From NCBI RefSeq assembly GCF_010731695.1, contig NZ_AP022586.1:1116001-1180000 (forward strand): a stretch of DNA of 64,000 bases. The letters run 5' to 3'. Made by a program: the position numbers and the translations under genes. The DNA comes from Mycolicibacterium litorale. GTDB taxonomy: Bacteria; Actinomycetota; Actinomycetes; Mycobacteriales; Mycobacteriaceae. The notes below the pieces were generated by a model that saw only the letters and a list, made by a program, of their open reading frames with translations, was not told the origin of the DNA and did not search any database. Below, one piece after another: positions 17,650 to 26,879 of the stretch (its first letter is position 1; the number at the start of each line of letters is the position of its first letter).

Positions 17650-19203
17650 TCAGCGCAAAACGACTCCGCCCTCGATGCCCGTGAACTGCGCGCGCAGCTC
17701 GGTCTTGAGCAGCTTGCCGGTGGCATTGCGCGGCAGTTCGGCGACGAAGTGCACGTCACGCGGACACTTGAAGTGTGCCAGCCGCTCCCGGCACCACGCT
17801 ACGATCTCCTCGGCGCTCGGCGCCTGTGTCGCCGGGTCGGCGACCACGACCGCGACGACGCGTTCGCCCCACTTCGCGTCCTTACCGCCGATCACGGCGG
17901 CGTCGAACACCGCCGGGTGGCGGAAGAGAACCTGCTCGACCTCGATCGGGTAGACGTTCTCGCCGCCGGAGATGATCATGTCCTTCTTGCGGTCGACGAG
18001 GGTGATGAAGCCCTCGGCGTCCATGCGCCCGAGGTCGCCCGTGTGGAACCAGCCCCCGCGTAACGCCTCGGCGCTCGCCTCGGCCTTCATCCAGTAGCCG
18101 GTGAACACATTCGGGCCGCGCACGATCAGTTCGCCCACGGTGTCGGTCGCGACGTCGCGGTCGTCGTCGTCGACGATGCGGGCGTCGACATGCATTGCGA
18201 CGCGGCCGATCGACCCGGCCCGCGTGCTGACGTTCTCGGCGTCGAGGACGGTCACCAAGGGAGCGGTCTCGGTCATGCCGAAGCCCTCGGTGAAGGGCAC
18301 GCCTCGCTCGCGCATGAAGTCGATGACCGTGAGGGGGACGGGCGACCCGCCGCCCATGGCGAAACGCAGCGCAGACAGGTTGAAGGAGTCGAAGTCGGGC
18401 ACCTGTGTGAGTGCGGTCCACATGGCCGGCACCATGAACTGGACCGTGACGTGGTGGTCGGCCATCGCCTGTAACGTCGCTCGCGGCTCGAAGGACGGCA
18501 TGATCACGCTGGTGCCGCCGACGTACAACAGCGGCAGGGTGTGTACTCCCAGCCCGCCGATGTGGAACATCGGCGCCACCGCGACGGTGACGTCCTCGCC
18601 CCGCAGGCCGATGTCGGTGCCGAGGACGTTGATCGCGTTCCATAGCAGGTTGTCGTGGGTGAGGATCGCGCCCTTGGGTCGGCCCGTCGTCCCCGACGTG
18701 TACATGATGAACGCGGGGTCGCGGCCGTCGACGTCACCGTTGAGCGGTTCGGGCGCGGCGCCCGAGACGACGTCTTCGTAGCCGAGCTCGCCCGGCGCCG
18801 GCACCCCACCGGCGCGCACGACATGGCGCACGCGGACTCCGGACTCGGTGACGGCGCTCCTGGCCTGCGCGGCGAACGGCTCGTGGAAGACCAGAACATC
18901 GGCGCCTGAGTCGGCCAGGATGTAGCCGATCTCGGGTCCGGCAAGGCGCACGTTGAGCGGAACTGCAAGTGCGCCGATTTTGGCGCAGCCCAGCAGCACC
19001 TCGATGAACTCGGTCGAATTGACCAGCAGCATCGCGACCCGATCGCCCTTGCGCACGCCGAGGGCGATGAGTGCGGCGGCGACCTGGTTGGTGCGCCGAT
19101 CGAGGTCGGCGTAGGTGATGTGCGCGCCGTTGCTGATCAACGCGGTGCGCCCGCCGTTGAGGAAGGCGCGCCGGCTCACCCACTGACCGATGCCGAGTTG
19201 CAT
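17650..19203 (-). CDS. Acyl-CoA synthetase (AMP-forming; AtuH-like role)
   Basis: A 517-residue ANL-superfamily ligase. The P-loop is MYTSGTTGRPKGAILTHDN, the A5 motif is GFGMTETAP, the A7-A8 hinge is HTGDLGRMDAEGFITLVDRKKDM, and the A10 Lys lies in PRNATGKLLKTEL. It activates a carboxylic acid to acyl-AMP and then to acyl-CoA. The ATG at 19203 follows a GAAAGGG site; an upstream ATG (19218) is less well placed. It is 26 bases downstream of the acyl-CoA dehydrogenase. In an atu-like pathway it would activate the branched acid entering the cluster. Confidence 0.92.
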   Translation of the reverse strand: MQLGIGQWVSRRAFLNGGRTALISNGAHITYADLDRRTNQVAAALIALGVRKGDRVAMLLVNSTEFIEVLLGCAKIGALAVPLNVRLAGPEIGYILADSGADVLVFHEPFAAQARSAVTESGVRVRHVVRAGGVPAPGELGYEDVVSGAAPEPLNGDVDGRDPAFIMYTSGTTGRPKGAILTHDNLLWNAINVLGTDIGLRGEDVTVAVAPMFHIGGLGVHTLPLLYVGGTSVIMPSFEPRATLQAMADHHVTVQFMVPAMWTALTQVPDFDSFNLSALRFAMGGGSPVPLTVIDFMRERGVPFTEGFGMTETAPLVTVLDAENVSTRAGSIGRVAMHVDARIVDDDDRDVATDTVGELIVRGPNVFTGYWMKAEASAEALRGGWFHTGDLGRMDAEGFITLVDRKKDMIISGGENVYPIEVEQVLFRHPAVFDAAVIGGKDAKWGERVVAVVVADPATQAPSAEEIVAWCRERLAHFKCPRDVHFVAELPRNATGKLLKTELRAQFTGIEGGVVLR

Positions 19204-19229
19204 TCGATTCCCTTTCATTCCGCGGCGAC

Positions 19230-20384
19230 TCAGTAGGACGCGGGCAGTTTCAGGCTGTGCTGCGCCACGAAGTTGAGGATCATTTCGCGGCTGATCGGCG
19301 CGGTGCGCATGAGCCGGGCCGGACCCCACAACGTGGCGAGGCCGTACTCGGTGGCCATGCCGTTGCCGCCGTGGGTTTGAATCGCCTGGTCGAGCGCCAG
19401 GATGCCCGCCTCGGCTGCGGCATATTTCGCCATGTTCGACGCCTCACCCGACCCCGGATCGCCGGCGTCGTGCAGGGAGGCGGCACGCTGAGTCATCAAC
19501 CGGGCCAGCTCAACCTGGATCTTGGCGTGGGCGAGCGGGTGCGATACGCCTTGGTGCGAGCCGATCGGCGTTCCCCACACGTGGCGGTTGCGGGCGTAAT
19601 CGGCGGCTTTATCCAGCGCGTAGCGACCGATGCCGTTGCCGAGCGCCGCCCCCATGATTCGCTCCGGGTTCAGGCCCATGAAGACCTGGCGCAGGCCCTC
19701 GTTCTCCGCGCCGATAAGGTTGGCGGCCGGCACGCGGACGTCATCGAAGAATAGAGTGAACTGCTTCTCTGGAGTGACCGCCTGCACCGGGATGAGTGAC
19801 TTGGTGAGCCCGGGGACATCGGTGGGCACGACGAGCAAGCTGAGTAGTCCGCGACCACTGTCGTTGGTAGACGTTCGGGTGACGACCAGGATCGCTTCGG
19901 CTTCGTCGACACCAGAAATGTAGTACTTGGTGCCGTTGATGACCCAGTCGTCGCCGTCGCGTTTCGCGGTCGTGGAGATGTTGTGCGAGTTCGAGCCCGC
20001 GTCCGGCTCGGTGATCGCGAATGCCATGATCGTCTCGCCGCTGGCGATGCCCGGCAGCCACTGCTGCTTGAGTTCCTCACTGCCGAATGCCTGGATGATC
20101 GTGCCGCAGATGGTCGGCGAGACGACGGTCATCAGCAGCGGGCAGCCCGCCGCGGCGAGCTCCTCACCGACGATCTGCATGTCGTAGATGCCGCCGCCGC
20201 CGCCGCCGTACTGCTCGGAAAGGTTCACCCCGAGGAAGCCCTGTTTGCCCACGGCCTGCCACAGCTCGGTGCTCTTCCCGCCGGCCAGCGACTTTTCCAG
20301 GTAGTACTCGTGTCCGAAGTCCTTGGCGATCTCGGCGACCGCCTTGCGCAGGTCCTGACGTTCCTCTGTCTCGTGCAATTCCAT
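19230..20384 (-). CDS. Acyl-CoA dehydrogenase (AtuD-like role)
   Basis: A 384-residue acyl-CoA dehydrogenase with the FAD-binding signature AFAITEPDAGSNSHNI and NGTKYYISG. The C-terminal HGGNGMATEYGLATLWGPAR is present, but the usual YxGTxE end is replaced by APISREMILN. The catalytic base must therefore be an IVD-like Glu elsewhere, for instance in NPERIMGAALG. The ATG at 20384 follows GAGGAG. It is upstream of the acyl-CoA synthetase and 54 bases after the carboxylase alpha gene. It likely introduces the 2,3-double bond before carboxylation. Confidence 0.9.
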   Translation of the reverse strand: MELHETEERQDLRKAVAEIAKDFGHEYYLEKSLAGGKSTELWQAVGKQGFLGVNLSEQYGGGGGGIYDMQIVGEELAAAGCPLLMTVVSPTICGTIIQAFGSEELKQQWLPGIASGETIMAFAITEPDAGSNSHNISTTAKRDGDDWVINGTKYYISGVDEAEAILVVTRTSTNDSGRGLLSLLVVPTDVPGLTKSLIPVQAVTPEKQFTLFFDDVRVPAANLIGAENEGLRQVFMGLNPERIMGAALGNGIGRYALDKAADYARNRHVWGTPIGSHQGVSHPLAHAKIQVELARLMTQRAASLHDAGDPGSGEASNMAKYAAAEAGILALDQAIQTHGGNGMATEYGLATLWGPARLMRTAPISREMILNFVAQHSLKLPASY

Positions 20385-20438
20385 GACACTCCTCACATCG
20401 GTATCGACGCGCCACCGATCGGGAGCGCGCCGGCTTCA

Positions 20439-22481
20439 TTAGAGCTCCGTGGCGTCCGACGCCACTTCACCGCCGTCCACCGCCTCGACCACGGCGAGGA
20501 CGTCACCGCTCGAGACCTGATGGCCGACCTGGACCGGCAGGGCGCTCAGCACCCCGTCGATCGGGCTCGCGACGGTGTGCTCCATCTTCATCGCCTCCAG
20601 GACGACGAGCGTTTGACCGGCTGACACCGTCTCGCCCTCGGCGACCGGTAGTCGGATCACCGAGCCCGGCATCGGCGCGGTGAGCGACCCGGGCGGGTTC
20701 AGAGTGCTCGGGTCGACGAAGCGTGGCGCCAGCCGCAGGGCGGAGTAGCCGGCGACCGAGTCGAGGTGGGCAACATCGCCGTCGAGGACGACATCATAAG
20801 TGCGGCGCACCCCGTCGACGCGCAGCACCACCCGCTCGCTACTGCCCTCGACAACCTCGACGTCGGCCAACGGCTCGTCGTCGACCTGCAGGCAGGTCCC
20901 TGTCGAACCTAACGTGTACCCGACGCGCACTTCGCGCCCGCCCTGGGTCTGCCAGGTTGTGGTCTGCGGCTGCGAAGGGTTGTTGCGCCAGCCGGCGGGC
21001 AACGTGGCCTGCAGAGTTGCGACGGCACGCCGCGCGGCCACCCCGGCCACGGTCGCCGCGACGGCGTGCAGGCGCTCGGACTGCGTGTCTGGGAGGGCAG
21101 CGCCGAGTTGGGCGACGTCGTGTCGGTCAAGGAACCCAGTGTCGGTGCCCCGCCCGGCGAACTCGTCATGGCGCAGGACGCGAACAAGCAGGTTGCGATT
21201 GGTGGTCACGCCGTGAATACGGGCGCCGGCCAGCGCCGCCGAGAGGCTGGCAAGTGCCTCGTCGCGCGTTGGTGCCCACGCGATGACCTTGGCCAGCAGC
21301 GAATCGTAGTAATGACTGATGACCGAACCGGCACGAAAACCCGAGTCAACCCGCACGCCGGCAAGCGCCGGGACATCCAAGGTGCGCAGGGTGCCGGTAC
21401 AGGGCCGGTAGTCATCGGCCGGATCCTCGGCGCACAGCCGGGCCTCGACCGCGTGACCGCGAATTCGCGGGTTGTGCATCTCCTCAGGCAGCGGGCGGCC
21501 CATGGCTACGAGCAGCTGGGCACGCACCAGGTCGAGGCCGGTGATCAGCTCGGTAACCGGGTGCTCGACCTGCAGCCGGGTGTTCATCTCTAGGAAGGCG
21601 AAGGAGTCGGCTTTGCCATCCTGAGCGGCGTCGTAGACGAACTCGACCGTCCCGGCGCCTACGTAGCCGACGGCGCGCGCGGCGGCGATGGCGGCCTCGC
21701 TCATCCGAGCGCGCAACGCGTCGTCGACGACCGGTGACGGCGCCTCCTCGATCACCTTCTGGTGTCGACGCTGCACGGAGCACTCGCGCTCGAACAGAGA
21801 GACGACGTTTCCGTGCGTGTCGGCCATGATCTGGATCTCGACGTGGCGTGGGCGCTGGACGTAACGCTCGAGGAAGACGGTGCCGTCGGCGAACGCGGCG
21901 GCGGCCTCACGCGAAGCGGAGGTGACCGCTTCGTCGAGCTCGTCCGGCGACGCGACAATGCGCATGCCTCGGCCACCGCCGCCGGCGCTGGCCTTGACCA
22001 GCACGGGGTAGCCGACGTCGGCGGCCAGCTTCGCCAGCTGCTCGGCCGATAGCCCCGTCGTGTCGCCACCGGGCAGCACAGGCACCCCCGCGTCGGACAT
22101 CGTCTTCTTGGCCTGCAGCTTCGAGCCCATCGCGTCGATCGCCCCGGGCGGCGGACCGATGAAGACGAGGTCGGCGGCGGCACAGGCGCGCGCGAACCCG
22201 GCGTTTTCCGAAAGGAAGCCGTAGCCGGGGTGTACTGCGTCCGCGCCGGTGAGCGAGGCAGCGGCGATGATCCGGTGGATGTCGAGGTAGGTCTCGGCGG
22301 CAGACGAGCCGGGAAGGTGCACGGCCTCGTCGGCGTCGGCGACGTGCCACGCGTCGGCGTCGGCGTCGGAATAGACCGCGACGGTGGCGATCCCGAGATC
22401 GCGGCAAGTGCGGAACACCCGCCGCGCGATCTCGCCACGGTTGGCGACCAGGACCTTGCGGATCTTGGGCATCGCCATCAC
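20439..22481 (-). CDS. Biotin-dependent acyl-CoA carboxylase, alpha (biotin carboxylase/BCCP) subunit
   Basis: A 680-residue alpha subunit. The biotin carboxylase domain starts KVLVANRGEIARRVFRTCR and carries the ATP-grasp loop ASAGGGGRGMRIV and the substrate segment EMNTRLQVEHPVTE. The C-terminal biotinyl domain has EAMKMEHTV, with the target Lys near residue 632. The domain set matches 3-methylcrotonyl- and geranyl-CoA carboxylases. The GTG start overlaps the beta-subunit stop (GTGA), so the two are coupled. With AtuA, dehydrogenase and hydratase neighbours, carboxylation of a 3-methyl-2-enoyl-CoA is likely; straight acyl-CoA cannot be excluded. Confidence 0.92.
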   Translation of the reverse strand: MMAMPKIRKVLVANRGEIARRVFRTCRDLGIATVAVYSDADADAWHVADADEAVHLPGSSAAETYLDIHRIIAAASLTGADAVHPGYGFLSENAGFARACAAADLVFIGPPPGAIDAMGSKLQAKKTMSDAGVPVLPGGDTTGLSAEQLAKLAADVGYPVLVKASAGGGGRGMRIVASPDELDEAVTSASREAAAAFADGTVFLERYVQRPRHVEIQIMADTHGNVVSLFERECSVQRRHQKVIEEAPSPVVDDALRARMSEAAIAAARAVGYVGAGTVEFVYDAAQDGKADSFAFLEMNTRLQVEHPVTELITGLDLVRAQLLVAMGRPLPEEMHNPRIRGHAVEARLCAEDPADDYRPCTGTLRTLDVPALAGVRVDSGFRAGSVISHYYDSLLAKVIAWAPTRDEALASLSAALAGARIHGVTTNRNLLVRVLRHDEFAGRGTDTGFLDRHDVAQLGAALPDTQSERLHAVAATVAGVAARRAVATLQATLPAGWRNNPSQPQTTTWQTQGGREVRVGYTLGSTGTCLQVDDEPLADVEVVEGSSERVVLRVDGVRRTYDVVLDGDVAHLDSVAGYSALRLAPRFVDPSTLNPPGSLTAPMPGSVIRLPVAEGETVSAGQTLVVLEAMKMEHTVASPIDGVLSALPVQVGHQVSSGDVLAVVEAVDGGEVASDATEL

Positions 22482-24079
22482 ATCCGGAACACGCCGTAGC
22501 CACGCTGGCCACGGACCTCGCCGTTGTGGATCACCGACAGGCAGAACCCGAGAACGGTCCGCGTATCGCGGGGATCGATGATCCCGTCGTCGTAAAGTCG
22601 GCCGCTGTTGGCCAGTGCGACGGATTCGCGCTCGATCTGTTCCTCGACGGCGGCGCGCATCTGGGCGTCGGCCTGCTCGTCGAAGGGCAGCCCGCGGTCG
22701 GCGGCGGACTCGCGCGCCACGATGGACAGCACTCCGGCCAGTTGCGCCGGACCCATCACGGCCGACTTCGAGTTAGGCCAAGCGAATAGGAAACGCGGTG
22801 AGTACGATCGCCCGCACATGCCGTAGTTCCCGGCACCGTAGGACGCACCCATGGTGATGGTCACGTGGGGGACCGTGCTGTTTGATACGGCGTTGATCAT
22901 CTTGGCGCCGTCCTTGATGATGCCGCCCTGTTCGTACTCGGCACCGACCATGAAACCGGTGGTGTTCTGCAGGAAGATGAGGGGGGTGTCGATCTGATTT
23001 GCCAGTTGGATGAACTGCGAACCTTTCTCGGCCTCCTCACTGAACAGGATGCCCCGTGCGTTTGCGAGGATGCCGACCGGGAAGCCGTGGATCGAGGCCC
23101 AGCCGGTGACGAGTGACGTGCCGTAGAGAGGTTTGAACTCGTCGAAGGCCGAGCCGTCGACCACTCGGGCGATGACGTCGCGGGGGTCGAAGGGCACCTT
23201 CGGATCGACCGACGCGATGCCGAGCAGCTGATCGGGGTCGTGCACCGGTGGGTGCGGCGGCGTGGTGGGTCCGGGGCCGTTCTTCCGCCAGTTGAGCCGC
23301 GCCATGATGCGACGGCCGATGCGGATCGCATCCTGCTCGTCCTCGGCCATGTAATCGGCCAGCCCCGAGGTGCGGGCGTGCATGTCGGCGCCGCCGAGCG
23401 ACTCGTCATCGGAGACCTCGCCCGTGGCCATCTTGACCAGCGGCGGACCGCCGAGGAACACCTTGGAACGGTTGCGCACCATCACGACGTAGTCGCACAT
23501 GCCCGGGACGTACGCACCTCCCGCGGTCGAGTTGCCGAAGACCAGGGCCAGTGTCGGCAGCCCCGCTGCGCTGTGCTGGGTCAAGTCGTGGAACAGCTGT
23601 CCGCCGGGCACGAAGATCTCTGCCTGTGTGGGCAGGTCGGCGCCGCCAGATTCGACGATGTTGATGATGGGCAGTCGGTTCTCCCGCGCGATGGCCATGC
23701 CGCGGAACACCTTGCGGAAGGTATAAGGGTTCGATGCGCCGCCGCGGACGGTGGGGTCGTGGGCGATGATCATCGACTCGATGCCCTCGACCACGCCGAT
23801 GCCTACCACCACGCTACCGCCGACGGGGAACTTACTGCCCCAGGCGGCGAAGGGGCATAGTTCGAGGAACGCCGTGTCGGGGTCGAGCATCAGCTCGATG
23901 CGCTCGCGGACAAGCAGCTTGCCCCGCTTACGGTGGCGCGCAACGTATTTCGCGCCGCCGCCGCCGTTGACCAGCGCCAGTTGCTCCGCGATGGTGTCGA
24001 GTTGCGCGCTCAGTCCTTCGCGGTTCTTGAGATAGCCGGGCGCGGTGTCGTCGACCCGATCGGGCAGGACCTGTACCAA
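22478..24079 (-). CDS. Acyl-CoA carboxylase, beta (carboxyltransferase) subunit
   Basis: A 533-residue carboxyltransferase with both crotonase-like halves: the N-terminal half has LVRERIELMLDPDTAFLEL and ESGGADLPTQ, and the C-terminal half has ANARGILFSEEAEKGSQF, ITMGASYGAGNYGMCGR and a YDDGIIDPRDTR end. It is the size and type of methylcrotonyl- and geranyl-CoA carboxylase beta subunits, supporting a branched enoyl-CoA substrate. The start appears to be TTG at 24079 behind a weak GGAA site; no better codon was seen nearby. It is the first gene of a carboxylase, dehydrogenase and synthetase operon. Confidence 0.9.
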   Translation of the reverse strand: MVQVLPDRVDDTAPGYLKNREGLSAQLDTIAEQLALVNGGGGAKYVARHRKRGKLLVRERIELMLDPDTAFLELCPFAAWGSKFPVGGSVVVGIGVVEGIESMIIAHDPTVRGGASNPYTFRKVFRGMAIARENRLPIINIVESGGADLPTQAEIFVPGGQLFHDLTQHSAAGLPTLALVFGNSTAGGAYVPGMCDYVVMVRNRSKVFLGGPPLVKMATGEVSDDESLGGADMHARTSGLADYMAEDEQDAIRIGRRIMARLNWRKNGPGPTTPPHPPVHDPDQLLGIASVDPKVPFDPRDVIARVVDGSAFDEFKPLYGTSLVTGWASIHGFPVGILANARGILFSEEAEKGSQFIQLANQIDTPLIFLQNTTGFMVGAEYEQGGIIKDGAKMINAVSNSTVPHVTITMGASYGAGNYGMCGRSYSPRFLFAWPNSKSAVMGPAQLAGVLSIVARESAADRGLPFDEQADAQMRAAVEEQIERESVALANSGRLYDDGIIDPRDTRTVLGFCLSVIHNGEVRGQRGYGVFRM

Positions 24080-24422
24080 AGTTTTCCTTCCGGGCGAGCA
24101 TCGACGTCGATCTACTAGGCGCTGATGTTAGCCGCAATTAACATCAGGTGACAACGGCGCAGGCGGGCGTCGGATTTGTTCCGCGCCGTGGTTCCGTCGA
24201 ATGGCGAGGATCGAAGCGGTGCGTTCGCTGCAGATCGAGCGATCGAAGGAATTGACTGGGGAGGGACGGCACACAGGGCCCGTGCGAGGTCGTATCGAGT
24301 TCCTCGTCCGGCGCGCGTGGAGTCTACGGTTCGCGATCTCGGGTGAACACCCGCAGCGATTGTCAGTGTCGCGCCATGCCCTTCAGCCAACCGAGTAGTG
24401 CATAACGCCGGTCGGCCAGAAT
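24080..24422. other. Gene-free 343-base interval upstream of the carboxylase operon
   Basis: No convincing coding sequence is visible on either strand. The part next to the carboxylase start holds the TGATGTTA palindrome at 24123-24146 and is the expected promoter region. The remainder, next to the 3' end of the TetR gene at 24423, shows no feature I can name. Confidence 0.6.
24123..24146. promoter_or_regulatory. 8+8 palindrome, candidate operator of the carboxylase operon
   Basis: TGATGTTA (24123-24130) and TAACATCA (24139-24146) form an exact inverted repeat with an 8-base spacer. It lies 44 to 67 bases upstream of the carboxylase beta start, where a promoter should be, and is AT-rich against its surroundings. 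Size and layout suit a TetR or GntR dimer. Which regulator binds (the TetR genes at 16837 or 24423) is unknown. Confidence 0.55.
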
Positions 24423-25097
24423 CTATCGGGTCTCCTCGGCTTTGGCCAGCGGCGGAGCGGCCTGATCAGGCGCCTGTCCGAGGGTATACAGGCCGAGAAT
24501 GCCGAGAAAACCCGCACAGTGCTCGATGAGCATTTCAGTCGAGAGGTTCAGTTGTCCATCTATCCAGCGACGGAGTATCTCGAACAGGCCCCCGACACCG
24601 TAGGTAGCGGCGAGATCTGCGACTTGGAGCACATCGCTGGGTATATCGAGGTGCAAGCGGGCCTCTCTGAGCACCAGCTCCGCAAAATCGGTCATCAGAT
24701 CGCTTCGCAGCTGCCGAAGGAGGGGTTCTGCGCCCGACTCGACAAACAGTATGCGGGCCATGCGGGGATCGTTCTCGATCACCTGAACCAGGGCCTTGAT
24801 CGGAGCGTAAGCCAGTTCTTGAGGAGCAACCGTGTCGTCCGGAATGGCGCTGGTTATCACCGCTTGGAAGGTAGTGGAGATCTTGGCAAATACCGCACGC
24901 AAGAGCGCGTCTCGATCGCGAAACTGTTGGTAGAAGTACCGGCTCGTCACTCCTGATTTCGCACACACGGCGGTCACGGTGCACGCGGTAGCTCCGTGGG
25001 TGCCCATGATTGAGACCGCGGCATCAATCAACATCACGCGACGCTGTGCATCGCGTTGAGTTGCGGACAGCCCGCCATAGACACGTGCTGGACTCAT
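24423..25097 (-). CDS. TetR-family transcriptional regulator
   Basis: A 224-residue TetR protein with the HTH CTVTAVCAKSGVTSRYFYQQF near residues 38-58. The SRYFYQQF recognition end is the variant also seen in the TetR at 26218, so the two are probably paralogous. It is divergent from the PF10118 gene across a 69-base region containing an exact ATCTGAC/GTCAGAT palindrome, so autoregulation and control of that neighbour are likely. Confidence 0.9.
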   Translation of the reverse strand: MSPARVYGGLSATQRDAQRRVMLIDAAVSIMGTHGATACTVTAVCAKSGVTSRYFYQQFRDRDALLRAVFAKISTTFQAVITSAIPDDTVAPQELAYAPIKALVQVIENDPRMARILFVESGAEPLLRQLRSDLMTDFAELVLREARLHLDIPSDVLQVADLAATYGVGGLFEILRRWIDGQLNLSTEMLIEHCAGFLGILGLYTLGQAPDQAAPPLAKAEETR

Positions 25098-25118
25098 GTC
25101 CTACAGTCTGGCAGTCTT

Positions 25119-25142
25119 ATCTGACAAGGCATAAAGTCAGAT
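25119..25142. promoter_or_regulatory. 7+7 palindrome, candidate TetR operator
   Basis: ATCTGAC (25119-25125) and GTCAGAT (25136-25142) are an exact inverted repeat with a 10-base AT-rich spacer. The site lies in the short divergent region between the TetR gene (start 25097) and the PF10118 gene (start 25167). A dimeric TetR protein bound here would cover both promoters. Confidence 0.6.
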
Positions 25143-25166
25143 CCAAACTTCGAGGAAGGACCTCAA

Positions 25167-26036
25167 ATGTCGGACGATCAAGCCCCGACCCCGACCCGGG
25201 TGCTGCCAAAACCCAGGCGCGTTCGGTTTCCGATGCCGACCTCCACGAAGCGGCAACATTTTGTCGATGGCGACCTGGTGATGAGCCATTTCATCTCGGT
25301 GCTTTCTGCGACGTTCCCGGAAGGCGAGGATTTCTTCATCCGCTCGGTCAGGAACTTCCAGAGTTCCATCGACGATCCCCAACTAGAGACAGCGGTCAAG
25401 GGTTTCATCGGACAAGAGGCCACACATCGACACCAGCATCGTCTCCTAAACGAGCGACTCCAGGTCATGGGTTATCCGACCGCGCGAATCGACCGTCATG
25501 TCGGACGCTTGATCAAGCGATTGGAACGGCGCTTTTCGCCGGAAATGCGGCTGTCCATGACCTCCGCGTTGGAGCACTACACCGCTACGCTGGCAGAAAT
25601 CATTCTTACCAGCGAAGACGCCCAGAAGCTCATCGGCCAGACAGAGGTTCGACCGATTCTGCTGTGGCATGCCTTCGAGGAGTCGGAGCACAAAGCGGTT
25701 GCCTTTGATGTCTATCGGCTGGTGGGAGCAACCGAGCGCACCCGTGTACGGGGCATGCGGATCGCTTCAGTAATTCTGTTCGGCGAGCTCATTCTGCAGA
25801 CTGCCTTGTCTATGGCCGCTGATAGAGCCTCATATAACCCGGTCACCCTGGTGCGCAGTCTGTACCGCTTTAGTCGCACCCCGATGTTCACCGCCGATGC
25901 GCTGCGGCGTTTCCGTTCCTACAATCGCCCGGGTTTCCATCCTGATGATTGGGACAGCGCCGCGGTCCTGGAGCATTGGAGCAAAGAACTGTTCGACCAA
26001 GACGGTTCACAGCGAGTTATCGCTTCGTCGGGATAG
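25167..26036 (+). CDS. PF10118-type metal-dependent hydrolase (ferritin-like)
   Basis: A 289-residue all-helical protein of the predicted metal-dependent hydrolase family PF10118. The metal-binding pattern is visible as EATHRHQH near residues 76-83, and as EHYTATLAE and WHAFEESEHKAVAFD further on, resembling a diiron carboxylate bundle. Family members occur in mycobacterial and proteobacterial lipid clusters and their reaction is unknown. The ATG follows GAGGAAGGA. It is divergent from a TetR gene and followed by a hairpin terminator, so it appears monocistronic. Confidence 0.85.
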   Translation: MSDDQAPTPTRVLPKPRRVRFPMPTSTKRQHFVDGDLVMSHFISVLSATFPEGEDFFIRSVRNFQSSIDDPQLETAVKGFIGQEATHRHQHRLLNERLQVMGYPTARIDRHVGRLIKRLERRFSPEMRLSMTSALEHYTATLAEIILTSEDAQKLIGQTEVRPILLWHAFEESEHKAVAFDVYRLVGATERTRVRGMRIASVILFGELILQTALSMAADRASYNPVTLVRSLYRFSRTPMFTADALRRFRSYNRPGFHPDDWDSAAVLEHWSKELFDQDGSQRVIASSG

Positions 26037-26054
26037 CAAAGATGCGGAAGTGCG

Positions 26055-26083
26055 GCGACGCAGGAGCACCGTTCCTGCGTCGC
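26055..26083 (+). terminator. Hairpin terminator after the PF10118 gene
   Basis: An exact 11-bp stem, GCGACGCAGGA (26055-26065) with TCCTGCGTCGC (26073-26083) and a 7-base loop, begins 18 bases after the stop. There is no T tract, as is usual in mycobacteria. Confidence 0.65.
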
Positions 26084-26217
26084 TCCTTCCGAACAGGGTG
26101 CGACGCGTCGGTGACTCACGGATTCGGTGCTCGGTGGCCGGTGAAGGTGGCGGTCGGACCCGCAAATGCGGTTCGCAGCGATCGCCACGGGGCTGGCTGG
26201 CCTGTTGTGAGCCTCGA

Positions 26218-26850
26218 TCAGTCGCTGATGACATAGCGTTGAGCCAGGGTTTCAGCAAGTCTGCTGGTGTGCGCGACCACTTCTTTCTCGGTCACCGCAA
26301 GCAAACCGGAGTGCCAGGCGGTGATGACTTCGACGAATCCCCCGACAGCGATCAGGGTGTCCATGCGAAGGGCTATCTCGTCGGCATCTTGTCGGAGGTG
26401 TGGCCGGCTTGCCTCAACGACCAACTGCGTTGCTTCCTGTAGCGCCACGGCGCGGCGGTCTTGTAGCGGTGAGCTACCGACATGCTGAGCGAGGAGGATG
26501 CGTGCCCGGCCGGGATCGCGTGCGATCCGGTCGACCACGATGGTGATCGCCGCGGTGATGGTTTCGATCGGCGGCCGATTCGCACGCTCGTTGAAGAGCG
26601 CGGCGACCTCGCCGAGCATGTCATTGCGGACGCCATCCCACGCAGCAACGAGCAGCTCATCGCGCGTCTTGAAGCCCTCGTAGAAGTATCGATCGTTCAG
26701 CCCTGTGCGGGCGCATACGCCGCGCATAGTGACCGCGGCCCAACCGCTCTCACTCCAAATCTCGGTTGCGGCCTCGATCAATTGCTGCCGTCGCTCGGCA
26801 CGACGCTCGGCCCCGGTCCGACCACCCCAGCGCTTGTTTCTCGACCGCAC
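26218..26850 (-). CDS. TetR-family regulator of the SDR/monooxygenase operon
   Basis: A TetR protein of about 211 residues with the HTH VTMRGVCARTGLNDRYFYEGF. The frame is open upstream to 27006, but that would overlap the divergent SDR gene. The GTG at 26850 (VRSRNKRWGG) leaves a free intergenic region containing two CCACCA/TGGTGG palindromes. The exact start remains uncertain because GGAGAG directly abuts that GTG. It probably represses the divergent SDR, diiron protein and BVMO genes and itself. Confidence 0.85.
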   Translation of the reverse strand: MRSRNKRWGGRTGAERRAERRQQLIEAATEIWSESGWAAVTMRGVCARTGLNDRYFYEGFKTRDELLVAAWDGVRNDMLGEVAALFNERANRPPIETITAAITIVVDRIARDPGRARILLAQHVGSSPLQDRRAVALQEATQLVVEASRPHLRQDADEIALRMDTLIAVGGFVEVITAWHSGLLAVTEKEVVAHTSRLAETLAQRYVISD

Positions 26851-26879
26851 CTCTCCATCTTGACAAGGTGCTCGTTCCA

